NCBI RefSeq assembly: GCF_002574545.1
Contig: NZ_NUGT01000017.1
Coordinates: 131,571 to 195,570, forward strand
Source of the DNA: Bacillus sp. AFS055030
Lineage (GTDB): Bacteria; Bacillota; Bacilli; Bacillales; Bacillaceae_G
Direction of reading: 5' to 3'
DNA: 64,000 nucleotides
Made by a program: the position numbers and the translations under genes. Of the stretch, positions 20,619 to 29,829 are shown piece after piece. The notes beneath the pieces are model-generated. The model ran no database searches and was not told the DNA's origin. It saw nothing but the letters and a program-made list of their open reading frames with translations. How positions within the stretch are numbered: position 1 is the stretch's first letter; each line of letters starts with the position of its first letter.

Positions 20619-20877
20619 ATTGCTTTTAAAATTTTTTATAATCCTTGATTAATGAGTTGTATATATTGTTTCTATGAAATCTATTAAATCTTACTTAATA
20701 ATTGTTTATGTAAGTGTTCATCAGCTATTTAATTGATCCGTTAGATATTTTTTGCATTTGTAACAAATAGGATTGATTATTAAATAATCCTAATGTTAAT
20801 ATAAAAATGAACGAACATTAGTTCTTATGTTAAATTGAGATGATTTCGGAATTATTTAAAATAAGAAAGGGGAAAAA
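20619..20877. other. Intergenic region before the MFS exporter
   Basis: A+T-rich, no gene seen. TAATGTT (20791-20797) is inverted as AACATTA (20814-20820) and GAAC-ATTA-GTTC lies close by. This could be the operator of a local repressor acting on the exporter, but no such regulator gene is adjacent, so support is weak. AAAGGGG at about 20866 is the exporter's ribosome binding site. Confidence 0.3.
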
Positions 20878-22128
20878 ATGACTAAAACTATTCCAACAGC
20901 TTCAAATCCTTCAATGGCTTCTTTGTTAAAAAATCCTTTTATCCAGACGATTCTTTCAGCAGGTTTATTTATTCAAGTAGGTATTTGGATTCGCAATTTT
21001 GCAATCTTATTATTTGTTGTGGAGAAGACAAATGGTGATGCAACAGCAGTATCATTGATTTCAGTAGCTGAATTTGCTCCAATTTTTATATTTTCTTTTA
21101 TCGGTGGAACTTTTGCCGATCGTTGGAAACCAAAGCGTACAATGATTTGGTGTGATCTTTTAAGTGCTATATCGATTTTTGTTATTCTATTAGCACTATT
21201 ATATGGAACTTGGAAATTTGTGTTTTTTGCTACATTAGTTTCAGCTATTTTGTCTCAGTTTTCTCAGCCTTCCAATATGAAATTATTTAAAGTTCATGTA
21301 CCAGGTGAGCAAATGCAAGCAGGTATGTCTTTATTTCAAACAATGATGGCTGTGTTTATGATTTTAGGTCCAGTATTAGGTACATTCGTATTCCAACAAG
21401 CTGGAATGTATGTTTCGATGGGAATTGTAGGCATTGCATTTCTTATGTCAGCTTTAGTATTAACAAGGTTACCTAAAGATCAAGAAGAAGAAAAAGCAGA
21501 ACATACAACATCAATATTGGAAGAAATGAAGTTAGGATTCCAATACGTTTGGTCTCGAAAAATTCTTGTCTATTTAGGTGGTCTATTTGCAGCAGCAGGA
21601 TTAGGTATTGGCCTAATTCATCCTCTAGCTATCTTTTTAGTCACTGAACGTTTAGGATTAGATAAGGAATATTTGCAATGGATATTCGCTGCAAATGGAG
21701 CCGCTATGATTATTGGTGGTGGCCTAATAATGGTCATATCAAATAAGTTGGCACCGCATGTTTTATTATTGATCGGTATGGCAGTTAATGCGATCGGAAT
21801 ATTTGTAATAGGTTGGTCTCAGATGTTCTGGCTAACGCTTGTTGCTGAATTCTTTATCGGACTATTTATGCCTGCATTGCATATTGGTATTAATACAATC
21901 ATCTTAAAAAATACTGATGAAAAGTTTGTAGGCAGGGTAAACGGTATATTAACACCATTATTTATGGGAGCTATGGTCATTACAATGAGCTTGGCAGGAG
22001 TTTTAAAGGAACATTTTTCTTTAATCTCTATTTATCAAGCTTCAGCATTTTTATTCGTTATTGGAATCCTCATTATGGTACCAATGTTCAAAATTATGAA
22101 GAATGTCGTAGTTGAGGCAAAATCATAA
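20878..22128 (+). CDS. Major facilitator superfamily exporter (macrolide-efflux type)
   Basis: 416-residue membrane protein with about twelve hydrophobic segments. After the first helix it shows ISVAEFAPIFIFSFIGGTFADRWKPKR, which contains the MFS motif A-like loop between helices 2 and 3. The layout resembles the MFS_3 group that includes MefA-like macrolide exporters and several uncharacterised Bacillus proteins. Substrate unknown. It stands alone between terminators. Confidence 0.8.
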   Translation: MTKTIPTASNPSMASLLKNPFIQTILSAGLFIQVGIWIRNFAILLFVVEKTNGDATAVSLISVAEFAPIFIFSFIGGTFADRWKPKRTMIWCDLLSAISIFVILLALLYGTWKFVFFATLVSAILSQFSQPSNMKLFKVHVPGEQMQAGMSLFQTMMAVFMILGPVLGTFVFQQAGMYVSMGIVGIAFLMSALVLTRLPKDQEEEKAEHTTSILEEMKLGFQYVWSRKILVYLGGLFAAAGLGIGLIHPLAIFLVTERLGLDKEYLQWIFAANGAAMIIGGGLIMVISNKLAPHVLLLIGMAVNAIGIFVIGWSQMFWLTLVAEFFIGLFMPALHIGINTIILKNTDEKFVGRVNGILTPLFMGAMVITMSLAGVLKEHFSLISIYQASAFLFVIGILIMVPMFKIMKNVVVEAKS

Positions 22129-22138
22129 TGCTACATTT

Positions 22139-22173
22139 AAAAAACCTGATTCTATATACAATCAGGTTTTTTT
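22139..22173 (+). terminator. Terminator between the MFS gene and the regulator
   Basis: AAAACCTGATT pairs with AATCAGGTTTT around CTATATAC, with A and T runs on both sides, so it probably serves the convergent regulator gene too. Confidence 0.85.
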
Positions 22174-22210
22174 GTATGTAAAAGTCCATTTAACATTTTG
22201 TGTTTGTTTT

Positions 22211-23452
22211 CTATTTTATAAGGATTTTAGAAATTTGTACGACTTTCTCATGATGTTCCAACTTTGAATAGTGATCATATAATTCCTTAGCGTATTTGTT
22301 TATATAATACGTATGTTCATTTAATTGGAAGTATGGTAGCACATCCTTTTCTATGAAGCTAAAATACTGTTCGGATTTATTCTCTAAACGAAGGATCAGA
22401 AGTTTGAAAACTAGTTGATAAAAGCGATTTCTCAATTGTTTTGCTAATAAAACTCCTTCTTGTGCCTTTTTCAGCAATCCTTTTTTTGGCCGTAGCTTTC
22501 CTTCAAAGCTACTTTCCACGCAATTAAATAGGCGATTAAGATAGGAAAGTGAAGCCTTTTCTGACATTCGAAATGCTTCTTTATAGTATTTATACGCACT
22601 TGCGTAATTTTTTCTTTTAAAATGTTCAAAGCCTAAGTTGTTTAAAAGCATTCCTTTTTCTTCATGAGCATGAAGTAATTCACTTTGAAAAATTAGATTT
22701 TGGTAGGAATCCGTCAACTCTTCTAAATCTAAGTGCAGATCGTTTCCAATTTGTAAAAGTAATAGTGCTTCAGTTTTGATTGCCATTAACGAGTTATTCG
22801 TTTCCCTAAAATACCGAAGTGCTTTCTCTGCATACGCATAGGCCATTACTTTAGAATCGATACAGTAATATGCTAAAGCCAAGTCATAATGATATTCTAG
22901 ATTACCATACTCATCCTTATTGATTTTACGCAAGATTTTAATAGCTTTTTGATGATTTTCATTCTTTAAGGTAATGCAATTGCATAAATAATAAATGCCC
23001 CATACATGATACAGTAAGTTTTTTTCGTAAGGACTAAGAATAGGATATTCTTTTTGAACTTGCTGTAAAATGGTAAATGTTTTTTCAAAATCTTCCTTTA
23101 TAATAAAGTATCTTGCTTGAAGTAGCTTATAAAAGACAGCGTATTTAGAAAAGACAATCGTCGGGATTTTTTCCAGATCGTAATAAGTTTCCTCCATTTC
23201 TTTTATCTTTCTCATAATAATCGCCTTATGCCAACGGTGAAGGTGATTTTCCATATTCTCAAGGCGGCCGATTTCTTCTTTTATATTTATGTTCAAACGT
23301 TCTGATAATAATTCGATAATCTCCGAAGAGCAGGCCGTTTGACCTCGTTCAATTTTACTTACGTAAGAGAGGGTGCAAATGCCTTTGCCTAATTGTTCTT
23401 GCGTAAGGCCGATTTTTTGCCGATAAAATTTAATGATTTCTCCCTCTAACAT
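22211..23452 (-). CDS. RRNPP-family (NprR-like) peptide-sensing regulator, copy 1
   Basis: 413 residues, the size of NprR rather than of the shorter PlcR. An XRE-type helix-turn-helix occupies about residues 5-58 (IIKFYRQKIGLTQEQLGK, then YVSKIERGQT); the rest is a chain of helical TPR-like repeats, the usual pocket for an imported signalling peptide. It is downstream of, and on the same strand as, bacillolysin at 23886. In the B. cereus group NprR with its peptide NprX activates nprA. No NprX-like ORF overlaps its 3' end here. It resembles the second regulator at 35723 closely in the DNA-binding domain. Family call firm; NprR orthology uncertain. Confidence 0.8.
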   Translation of the reverse strand: MLEGEIIKFYRQKIGLTQEQLGKGICTLSYVSKIERGQTACSSEIIELLSERLNINIKEEIGRLENMENHLHRWHKAIIMRKIKEMEETYYDLEKIPTIVFSKYAVFYKLLQARYFIIKEDFEKTFTILQQVQKEYPILSPYEKNLLYHVWGIYYLCNCITLKNENHQKAIKILRKINKDEYGNLEYHYDLALAYYCIDSKVMAYAYAEKALRYFRETNNSLMAIKTEALLLLQIGNDLHLDLEELTDSYQNLIFQSELLHAHEEKGMLLNNLGFEHFKRKNYASAYKYYKEAFRMSEKASLSYLNRLFNCVESSFEGKLRPKKGLLKKAQEGVLLAKQLRNRFYQLVFKLLILRLENKSEQYFSFIEKDVLPYFQLNEHTYYINKYAKELYDHYSKLEHHEKVVQISKILIK

Positions 23453-23885
23453 TTAACTCGCTCCTTCTTCTCTAATAAAACTGATGATAAAGTTTAAAAA
23501 TATAACAATGAAGTAAAGGTGAGTGGAAATAGTGCGTTCTATACTTCTGATTATTACGAATTTTTAATTATAATACAATTGGGTTAATTAATACCAATAA
23601 ATTAAGGGTTTTCCTTTCTTGGATTAAAAATATATGATTTTTTATTACAAAATGTCCCAATTTTTTTGGAGAAAATGATAATTTCTGTAACTATATTGCT
23701 AGTCGGAAGTAAAAAGAGAGGGGAAATAGGTGATTAGATGAATCAAAAGTAGGATAAAAAATATTCTTATGAAATGCAAATAGGTTGTATTGGTGTTAAA
23801 TGTATTTTGTAATGGTTCTCCTTTTGCAAAATGGAATAGCCATGAATGAATAGAATACACTCATGGCTTTAAAAAATTTAGAAGA
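23453..23885. other. Intergenic region between the RRNPP regulator and bacillolysin
   Basis: A+T-rich. The regulator promoter must lie near 23470-23600 on the minus strand. A hairpin (AGCCATGA 23838-23845 with TCATGGCT 23861-23868) lies just beyond the protease stop and is its likely terminator, although the following T run is poor. A 20-codon frame on the plus strand (23675-23737, hydrophobic start MIISVTILLVG) and a 26-codon frame on the minus strand (23699-23779, TTG start) are the only short hydrophobic peptides seen; neither has a well-spaced ribosome binding site. Confidence 0.4.
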
Positions 23886-25616
23886 TTAGTAGACTCCTAC
23901 AGAAGAGTATGCGTCCATGATCGCCTTTGTTTCCGCAGATGGTGAACCATTTTTATCTGGATACAAGTCACGGGACGCTTGGATTGCAGCCTCTCTCATA
24001 TCTTTGAATCCAGAAGATGATGTTAAGTAAAATGTTAAAGCACGGTAATAGATTTTTTCTGCTTTACTTCTACCAATGGAGTTGATCGTATATCCGTTAT
24101 TTGTGCCACCATTTGTAATTAAGTAAGCTGCTTTGTTATTAATGCCGCTGTTTATATGAACTCCACCATTATCTAAAGTACCCATGTAGCGGTCTTGATA
24201 TGTATCAGGGTAATAACCTGATGGCATATATTTTGTACTAACTTTCTTAGAAGCCGGGTCACTCATCGAACGAAGACCACCATCATTTGGAATGTTAGGG
24301 GTAGTTATATCTTCACCTAGATCCCACTCATTTACACCAGTAGTGTATTGTTGCGTGAATTCGCCAAAGATGTCAGCTAATGACTCATTAATTGCACCGG
24401 ATTCATCTTGATAATTTAAGTCCGCCGTATTTGTAATGATACCATGAGTCATCTCGTGACCAGTAACATCTAGCCCACCAGACATTGAACCATATTGAAT
24501 ACCATCGCCATCTCCGTATAGCATTTGAACTCCATTCCAAGCAGCATTATTCCACTTTTGTCCAACGTGAACAGAACTGATTAAAGTCATCCCTTTATTA
24601 TCTAAACTATTGCGTTTATGAATATTTTGATAGTATTTGTTAACTTTATCAGAGTTTACGTGAGCTGAGACAGCTGCAGGATTAAGGAACATGTTATCTG
24701 TTCTGGTTGTTGTCACTTCCCAACCTGTAAATCCAAAAAGAGCTGAGAAGATATTGAAAAGAGTTTCATCTGTTCGATGAGCGTCAAAAGTAGCAATCGG
24801 TACAGCAGTAGGTGCAGCACTAGATCCAGTGACAGAAGCACCGTATAAATAGCTTGTTCCAGTTGAAAGGTCCTTTCCAACAGGGAAAGATTGCATTTTT
24901 CCATGTGCATCTAAGCCTCTTGCCATTACTGGTGAAAGCGAAGCTGGATCCACTAAATTATCAATCGCATCAAAGCTATTAATTACTTCTCCATTTGTAG
25001 CATCTACGAAATAAAAGAAGTAGCCAGGTGCAGGTTTGGAAGTGGATGCTTTTACTAAATAAGTTAAGTAATTTTTTCCTTCATAAGGATAAATCGTTAA
25101 TTGCGTATTGATGCCGTCATAGTTTTTGACAGTGCCAATTTGTGATTCAATACTTTCTTTAGCAGTTGCTACAGCATCTTCTTCGGAAATAGTCGCTTCA
25201 GTCGGGATAATTGAGCGGGATAATTTTTGTGTAACGTTACCAAAAGAAGCATACACATTATTGTTTGCATCTAAAGCCACAGTTTGTCCTGATCCATAAA
25301 TAGGAATACCCTTATACTGTTCTATGGTTCTTACATGATAAGTATTTGCCTCTCTGTCAGCTTCTGAACTAATAATTTTAAATTGTTCCCATGCAGACCC
25401 AGATCTAGCGAGACCGTCTACTTTCGAATTTAAATAAGCTTTTACAATTTCTTCCTTACTCAAAGATTGATTAACTGTTGCAGCGCTTGCTTTTACATTT
25501 ACAAATGAAGGTAAAGTTGTTAACCCTCCACCAAAAGCCACCGTTAAAGCCATTACAGCAGGAATTGATGCTTTTTTACTTATTCTTTTCTGTTGCTTCT
25601 TTTTCAATAAACTCAC
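23886..25616 (-). CDS. Bacillolysin, M4 neutral metalloprotease precursor
   Basis: 576-residue secreted thermolysin-family protease. In order: a signal peptide (basic MSLLKKKQQKRISKK, hydrophobic stretch to about 31, cleavage near ASA at 43-45); an FTP/PepSY propeptide to about 240; then the catalytic domain with the zinc motif HEMTH (387-391), the third zinc ligand Glu411 in INESLADIFGE, and the active-site GGVHINSGINNKAAYL. The substrate-loop NAAWNGVQMLYGDGDG is typical of bacillolysin. It lies next to an NprR-like regulator and is divergent from the tasA/sipW locus. Likely the nprA counterpart. Confidence 0.93.
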   Translation of the reverse strand: MSLLKKKQQKRISKKASIPAVMALTVAFGGGLTTLPSFVNVKASAATVNQSLSKEEIVKAYLNSKVDGLARSGSAWEQFKIISSEADREANTYHVRTIEQYKGIPIYGSGQTVALDANNNVYASFGNVTQKLSRSIIPTEATISEEDAVATAKESIESQIGTVKNYDGINTQLTIYPYEGKNYLTYLVKASTSKPAPGYFFYFVDATNGEVINSFDAIDNLVDPASLSPVMARGLDAHGKMQSFPVGKDLSTGTSYLYGASVTGSSAAPTAVPIATFDAHRTDETLFNIFSALFGFTGWEVTTTRTDNMFLNPAAVSAHVNSDKVNKYYQNIHKRNSLDNKGMTLISSVHVGQKWNNAAWNGVQMLYGDGDGIQYGSMSGGLDVTGHEMTHGIITNTADLNYQDESGAINESLADIFGEFTQQYTTGVNEWDLGEDITTPNIPNDGGLRSMSDPASKKVSTKYMPSGYYPDTYQDRYMGTLDNGGVHINSGINNKAAYLITNGGTNNGYTINSIGRSKAEKIYYRALTFYLTSSSGFKDMREAAIQASRDLYPDKNGSPSAETKAIMDAYSSVGVY

Positions 25617-25858
25617 TCCTTATGCGAAAGTAATGTTGAAACAATTTAAATTATTGGGAAAATTTTATGTAAAATCAATCGTTTTCAAGAAACTTCGGTT
25701 TGAGATAATTTTTGCCTGTTTTTTAAGGTTTTTTTTAAGTTTCGATTAAATTCACCAAATTTCTACACCGTTTTTAATTAAAAATTTCTCGATTTCAATT
25801 TTCTGATTATTCGGTAATAATGAATGCAAATAGATTTGTTTTGAAGAGGGGATTAAAA

Positions 25859-26524
25859 GTGAGGCGAACATTCCATAAAACCATCTTGTTTTCTAGTTTA
25901 TGCTGCCTGTCATTTTACACAGGATCTCAAATAGTAGGTGAAACGAAAGCTTCATTTTCAAGTCAAATTTCTACAAAACCTATTACAGTAGCCGCAGCAT
26001 TTGTTTTTCCAGCAACGATCGAAAAGTTGAATAAGCAAGCAGAGATTCTGGAAAAACAGATGTTTGGAAATTATGAATTGATTGTTGTAAGTGCACCAAA
26101 ACAATCATTACAAAAATTGCATGACAGACTTACTGAAATGACTGAGATTGAACAAAGATTACACCAACAATTGAATAGTTTACAGCTTGTGTATGATGAA
26201 TTGTCATCTTATCACAATAGGTTGCAGGATCAAAAAACTACTGGAAATCAAACGTTCAGTTACGTGCGTGAAGGATTTCAAAATGTAGAACGTATTAAAA
26301 AAAAGGTGCATGAAGAAATTGACTTTCAAAAAATATCTGTGATGCATTCTTCTGTTATGTTGCAAATAAAGGAGCTAGAAGAAAAGGAAAAAGGCTCTGG
26401 AGATGATCTACAAGGACATGGTGTAGCTGAGAATCCAGTAAGCAACAAAGAAACAGAAAAGAACTCAAATATGGACAAGCAGGTGAAAGAAATTGATAAA
26501 GAAAACATTGCGAATAGTAAATAG
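25859..26524 (+). CDS. DUF4047-like secreted protein of the TasA/SipW locus
   Basis: 221 residues from GTG 25859, which has GAAGAGGGG just upstream and starts a convincing signal peptide (MRRTFHKTILFSSLCCLSF); the longer frame from ATG 25820 would bury it. The middle (about 55-180) is rich in Leu, Glu, Lys and Gln and is predicted to be helical or coiled coil; the end is charged and Asn/Lys-rich. In the B. cereus group, genes of this sort (DUF4047 in my memory) precede sipW. By position it may take the role of TapA, helping TasA fibre assembly, but no sequence evidence for that is seen. It overlaps sipW by 32 bases. Confidence 0.6.
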   Translation: MRRTFHKTILFSSLCCLSFYTGSQIVGETKASFSSQISTKPITVAAAFVFPATIEKLNKQAEILEKQMFGNYELIVVSAPKQSLQKLHDRLTEMTEIEQRLHQQLNSLQLVYDELSSYHNRLQDQKTTGNQTFSYVREGFQNVERIKKKVHEEIDFQKISVMHSSVMLQIKELEEKEKGSGDDLQGHGVAENPVSNKETEKNSNMDKQVKEIDKENIANSK

Positions 26525-27038
26525 TCTAGTAGGAAGTATTTTCATCGTTTTTGTATGTATATTAGCATTTGTTGTTATTTCTTCTAGAATTGCTGGAGGA
26601 GAACCTACAATTTTAGGTTATCAAGTCAAAGTCGTTTTATCCGGATCAATGGAACCAACATTCCAAACAGGATCTATTATCTCTATTAAAGTACGAAATA
26701 ACCATTCTACTTATCAAAAAGGAGATGTGATTACATTTCGCAAAGATAAGGAGTTAATTACTCATAGAATTATTGACATACAAAAGAAGAGTGGAAAAGT
26801 CCTATATAAAACAAAAGGGGATCATAATAACGCTCCTGATTTATGGGAGATTTCCACAGAGGATATAGTTGGTCAGTATACGGGCTTTACAATGCCATAT
26901 ATTGGCTATGCATTGGATTTTACTAAATCCAAAGAGGCAGGTGCTCTTTTATTGATTGTACCTGGCATACTCATGCTCATATCTGCAACTCGTTCAATTA
27001 TTAGTGCAAAAAAAGAGTTGGAGATAAAAGAAGCGTAA
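26493..27038 (+). CDS. sipW: SipW-type signal peptidase I
   Basis: 181-residue signal peptidase of the ER type. An N-terminal membrane segment (about 8-31) is followed by VVLSGSMEPTFQTGSII with the catalytic serine. The usual bacterial lysine is replaced by histidine in ELITHRIIDIQ, as in SipW; GDHNNAPD follows, and a second hydrophobic segment lies near the C-terminus. The start is TTG 26493 after AGGTGA, overlapping the upstream gene. It is expected to process TasA/CalY and probably the DUF4047-like protein. Confidence 0.93.
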   Translation: MIKKTLRIVNSLVGSIFIVFVCILAFVVISSRIAGGEPTILGYQVKVVLSGSMEPTFQTGSIISIKVRNNHSTYQKGDVITFRKDKELITHRIIDIQKKSGKVLYKTKGDHNNAPDLWEISTEDIVGQYTGFTMPYIGYALDFTKSKEAGALLLIVPGILMLISATRSIISAKKELEIKEA

Positions 27039-27053
27039 TAATCCTGGTTAAAT

Positions 27054-27084
27054 CTCGTGCGTCACCTTACGAAACACGCACGAG
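27054..27084 (+). terminator. Hairpin between sipW and tasA/calY
   Basis: CTCGTGCGT (27054-27062) pairs perfectly with ACGCACGAG (27076-27084), followed by an interrupted T-rich stretch. It may partly terminate or stabilise mRNA, letting the abundant fibre protein be made separately from sipW. Confidence 0.6.
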
Positions 27085-27122
27085 TTTAATATATTTTTTA
27101 CATAATAGAGGAGGATTTTATA

Positions 27123-27731
27123 ATGGGTTTTACACAAAAGATTACTAAAGGTGTTATGACTGCAGCGCTAGGGATGTCATTAATCGGTGGAGGAACATTT
27201 GCATATTTTAATGACTCAGTTGATACACAAAATACATTTGCAGCAGGTACATTAGATTTAGGAATGAATCCAAATGCTGTTGTTAACATTAGTAATATCA
27301 AGCCAGGAGATGAAATTTATCGTGAATTTACATTAGAAAACAATGGAACATTACAAATAAGTAAAGTATTATTAGATACAAAATACAATGTTGAAGACGT
27401 CAAATCTGATAACACGGAAGATTTTGCAAAAAATATTAAAGTGACAATTATGTACAACACAAGTAGTGCGACTAACACTGTAGTTGAAACAACTTTATAC
27501 GACCTTCAAAGCCAACAACCAGATATTACAGCAATAGATACTAGTATTGGAACAAAGCCAGACGGCATTGTACCTGGCGATAAGGAAAAAATCTTCGTAT
27601 TATTCGAGTTCATTGATAATGGGAAAAATCAAAACCAGTTCCAAGGTGATAAGCTGCAAGTAAATTGGACATTTAATGCACAGACAGAAGGTTCAACTTA
27701 TCATGATGACACGGATCCAGATAGCAACTAA
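27123..27731 (+). CDS. TasA/CalY-family biofilm fibre protein
   Basis: 202-residue secreted protein. The N-terminus MGFTQKITKGVMTAALGMSL and the GGGTFAYFNDS cleavage region are typical of SipW-processed TasA and camelysin (CalY). The mature part has the family phrases FAAGTLDLGMNP, ISNIKPGD and FTLENNGTLQI. It follows sipW by 84 bases with GAGGAGG as ribosome binding site. TasA and CalY are both fibre subunits in the B. cereus group, and I cannot separate them without alignment, so no symbol is given. Confidence 0.9.
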   Translation: MGFTQKITKGVMTAALGMSLIGGGTFAYFNDSVDTQNTFAAGTLDLGMNPNAVVNISNIKPGDEIYREFTLENNGTLQISKVLLDTKYNVEDVKSDNTEDFAKNIKVTIMYNTSSATNTVVETTLYDLQSQQPDITAIDTSIGTKPDGIVPGDKEKIFVLFEFIDNGKNQNQFQGDKLQVNWTFNAQTEGSTYHDDTDPDSN

Positions 27732-27765
27732 TAGGTAGAAAAAGCAGGGAATAAGATAATGAAAA

Positions 27766-27793
27766 GACCCACAAGGATACTTGTGGGTTCTTT
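27766..27793 (+). terminator. Terminator after tasA/calY
   Basis: GACCCACAAG pairs with CTTGTGGGTT around GATA, then CTTT. The T run is short but the stem is strong. Confidence 0.75.
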
Positions 27794-27832
27794 AATGCTC
27801 TAAGATTTGAGTTATTGGTAGCCTGACCTAGC

Positions 27833-28399
27833 TTATCTATTCCTTTTCGTCCTTCTTGCATACCCAAACGCGATAATGAGTGCTCCAATTGAGTCTGCAA
27901 TTAGATCTGTCATTGTATCAAAATTCCCTCCACCTTGAGTCCTAGTTCCAAAGAATTGATCCATACTAAATTCCCAAATTTCCCATATTGCTCCGCAAAA
28001 TACACCAAAACAAAATACAAATAGGAAAACGAATCCGGTGGACATTTCACTCCGAGACTGATTGGTTGTCAATTTTCCCATCAAATCAATTGCTAAGAAT
28101 GCGACTAGCGTGCCACTTAGAAAATGTAAAAACGTATCCCACCAGCCAAAACTATAAAATCTAAGCATTGAACCAAGACATAGGGACCCAATTAAAAAAG
28201 CAAAATAAGAAAAAATAAACATAAATGCAAATCGAATTTTTAAAAACTTATCTAATATGAGCGGCACAAGTGCACAAAAAAAGCCACCTAGTGCGATTGG
28301 ATACCGATAAGAATCATCTTTCAAGAAGAAAATGACAAACAAGACAAGCATTACAATAGCAAAAACAACGCTTAAAATTGTTTGTATGCCTCTTTTCAT
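27833..28399 (-). CDS. YjdF/DUF2238-like integral membrane protein
   Basis: 188 residues with about five or six hydrophobic segments. Conserved-looking FGWWDTFLHFLSGTLVAF and AIWEIWEFSMDQFFG, followed by a C-terminal DTMTDLIADSIGALI, fit the DUF2238/YjdF membrane family as I remember it. ATG 28399 has GGGGGA upstream; a start six codons earlier lies on that site. Function unknown. It is convergent with tasA/calY. Confidence 0.65.
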   Translation of the reverse strand: MKRGIQTILSVVFAIVMLVLFVIFFLKDDSYRYPIALGGFFCALVPLILDKFLKIRFAFMFIFSYFAFLIGSLCLGSMLRFYSFGWWDTFLHFLSGTLVAFLAIDLMGKLTTNQSRSEMSTGFVFLFVFCFGVFCGAIWEIWEFSMDQFFGTRTQGGGNFDTMTDLIADSIGALIIAFGYARRTKRNR

Positions 28400-28601
28400 T
28401 TCGAATCCCCCATTCATTCTGTTTTATCTTAATTCAAACATCAATATGAAACGTGTGAAGTTAAAAATCCCATTATCATAACTTTGACAAAAAAAGTTCA
28501 TCGAATTGATGAAAAATTGTAAAAAATCAACCTATAGAATATGGAAATTTGAATTAGTATTGAATTAAGGATATAAGTAGCAATTAGTTGGGAGGATAAT
28601 T

Positions 28602-28823
28602 ATGAAATTTTTCGCATACTTAAAAGATTATATTTGGTATACTATTAAAACATATTTACTTCCATTTATTATTGTTATTCTTTCAATAGTAATTGTTTTT
28701 TGGAGATTATTAGGTGATGAATTTTCTTTTAAATACATACGATTAGAAATAATCTATTTCTCTTGTTTTTTCTTATTAGTATCTTTTACAACATATGAGA
28801 TGAAGGGGCATAAAAATGAATAA
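28602..28823 (+). CDS. Small two-helix membrane protein, unknown
   Basis: 73 residues with hydrophobic stretches at about 20-37 and 47-62, separated by a charged loop. GGGAGG precedes ATG 28602. The last eight bases overlap the start of the hydrolase gene, so the two are translationally coupled. No family recognised. Confidence 0.6.
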   Translation: MKFFAYLKDYIWYTIKTYLLPFIIVILSIVIVFWRLLGDEFSFKYIRLEIIYFSCFFLLVSFTTYEMKGHKNE

Positions 28824-29745
28824 TTGGGAAGGATTAATTTCGGCGGAGGATCGAACAAAAATCTATTTGCGAAAATATATTCCTGCAAAACCAATTGCTG
28901 TGATTCAAATTGTTCATGGAATGGCAGAGCATGGTGGAGCTTACGATAAGTTTATAGAATATTTAGTTGATAATCAGTTTGCAGTCTTTATTCATGATCA
29001 AAGAGGTCACGGGAAAACAGCAGCGATTGAAGATGATCTAGGTTTTTTTGGTGAAGAAATTGGCTGGGATGAAGTTGCTAAAGATATCATATTTATCAGT
29101 AAGATGATCAGAAAAGAAATAAAAGATATCCCTTTAATTCTATTTGGACATAGTATGGGATCTTATTTAAGTAGACGAGTAGTTCAATTAAATGGAGAAC
29201 TATATGATGGGCTAATAATTTCTGGTACCGGATGTGATCCAGGAATACTAAGAAAATTAGGGGTTTTTATTTCAAGTGCAGAGGCATTCTTGATTGGTGC
29301 CAATAAGAGAAGTAAAATTTTAGACTTTTTAACATTTGGAAACTTTAATAACCATTTTAAGTTTCCTAAAACAAAATATGATTGGTTAACAAGAGATGAA
29401 GCTGAGATTAATCGCTATATAAAAGATCCATATTGTGGTTTTATTTGTTCTTCAAGTTATTATCGTGAATTGTTGAAAGGGATCGGGATTATCCATCGTA
29501 AAGAGGAAATAAAGAAGACACCAACTTCTTTGCCAATTTATATTTTTTCTGGAGACAAAGATCCAGTTGGTCAAAAGGGTGAGGGTGTAAAGAAGGTTTT
29601 TGAGCGATACAAAGAGATTGGCTGTACAAATATAAAGTTGAAATTGTATGAAGAAGGTCGCCATGAGATGCTTCATGAAATCAATAAAGACGAAGTTCAT
29701 AACGATATAAAAAATTGGATAGAAGAAACAATCTTAAATCATTAA
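28816..29745 (+). CDS. Alpha/beta hydrolase, monoacylglycerol lipase-like
   Basis: 309-residue serine hydrolase of the lysophospholipase/monoacylglycerol lipase group. The oxyanion region IQIVHGMAEHGGAYDKFIEY, the FIHDQRGHGKT motif, the nucleophile elbow FGHSMGSYLSRR, the acid in FSGDKDPVG and the histidine in EEGRHEMLHE are all visible. No signal peptide. It is coupled to the small membrane protein upstream. The natural substrate is unknown. Confidence 0.85.
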   Translation: MNNWEGLISAEDRTKIYLRKYIPAKPIAVIQIVHGMAEHGGAYDKFIEYLVDNQFAVFIHDQRGHGKTAAIEDDLGFFGEEIGWDEVAKDIIFISKMIRKEIKDIPLILFGHSMGSYLSRRVVQLNGELYDGLIISGTGCDPGILRKLGVFISSAEAFLIGANKRSKILDFLTFGNFNNHFKFPKTKYDWLTRDEAEINRYIKDPYCGFICSSSYYRELLKGIGIIHRKEEIKKTPTSLPIYIFSGDKDPVGQKGEGVKKVFERYKEIGCTNIKLKLYEEGRHEMLHEINKDEVHNDIKNWIEETILNH

Positions 29746-29765
29746 ATAAGTGTTGTACTCTCATA

Positions 29766-29794
29766 TTGAAGTATAGTACTCTTCATAGTAGAAT
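29766..29794 (+). promoter_or_regulatory. Sigma-A promoter of secG
   Basis: TTGAAG (29766-29771), 17-base spacer, TAGAAT (29789-29794), 35 bases before the secG start. Confidence 0.5.
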
Positions 29795-29829
29795 AGGAAG
29801 TAACAGTATTTTACTGTGGAGGTGAAGAA

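Noticed and set aside
22216-22278. 20-codon frame (MITIQSWNIMRKSYKFLK...) overlapping the 3' end of the first RRNPP gene, in the position of nprX
   Set aside because: No hydrophobic export signal and no resemblance to SKPDI-type peptides; probably an out-of-frame shadow of the regulator.
23699-23779. 26-codon minus-strand frame MHFIRIFFILLLIHLITYF..., signal-peptide-like
   Set aside because: It starts at TTG with no ribosome binding site within 15 bases; hydrophobicity may only reflect T-rich DNA. Worth rechecking if ribosome profiling becomes available.
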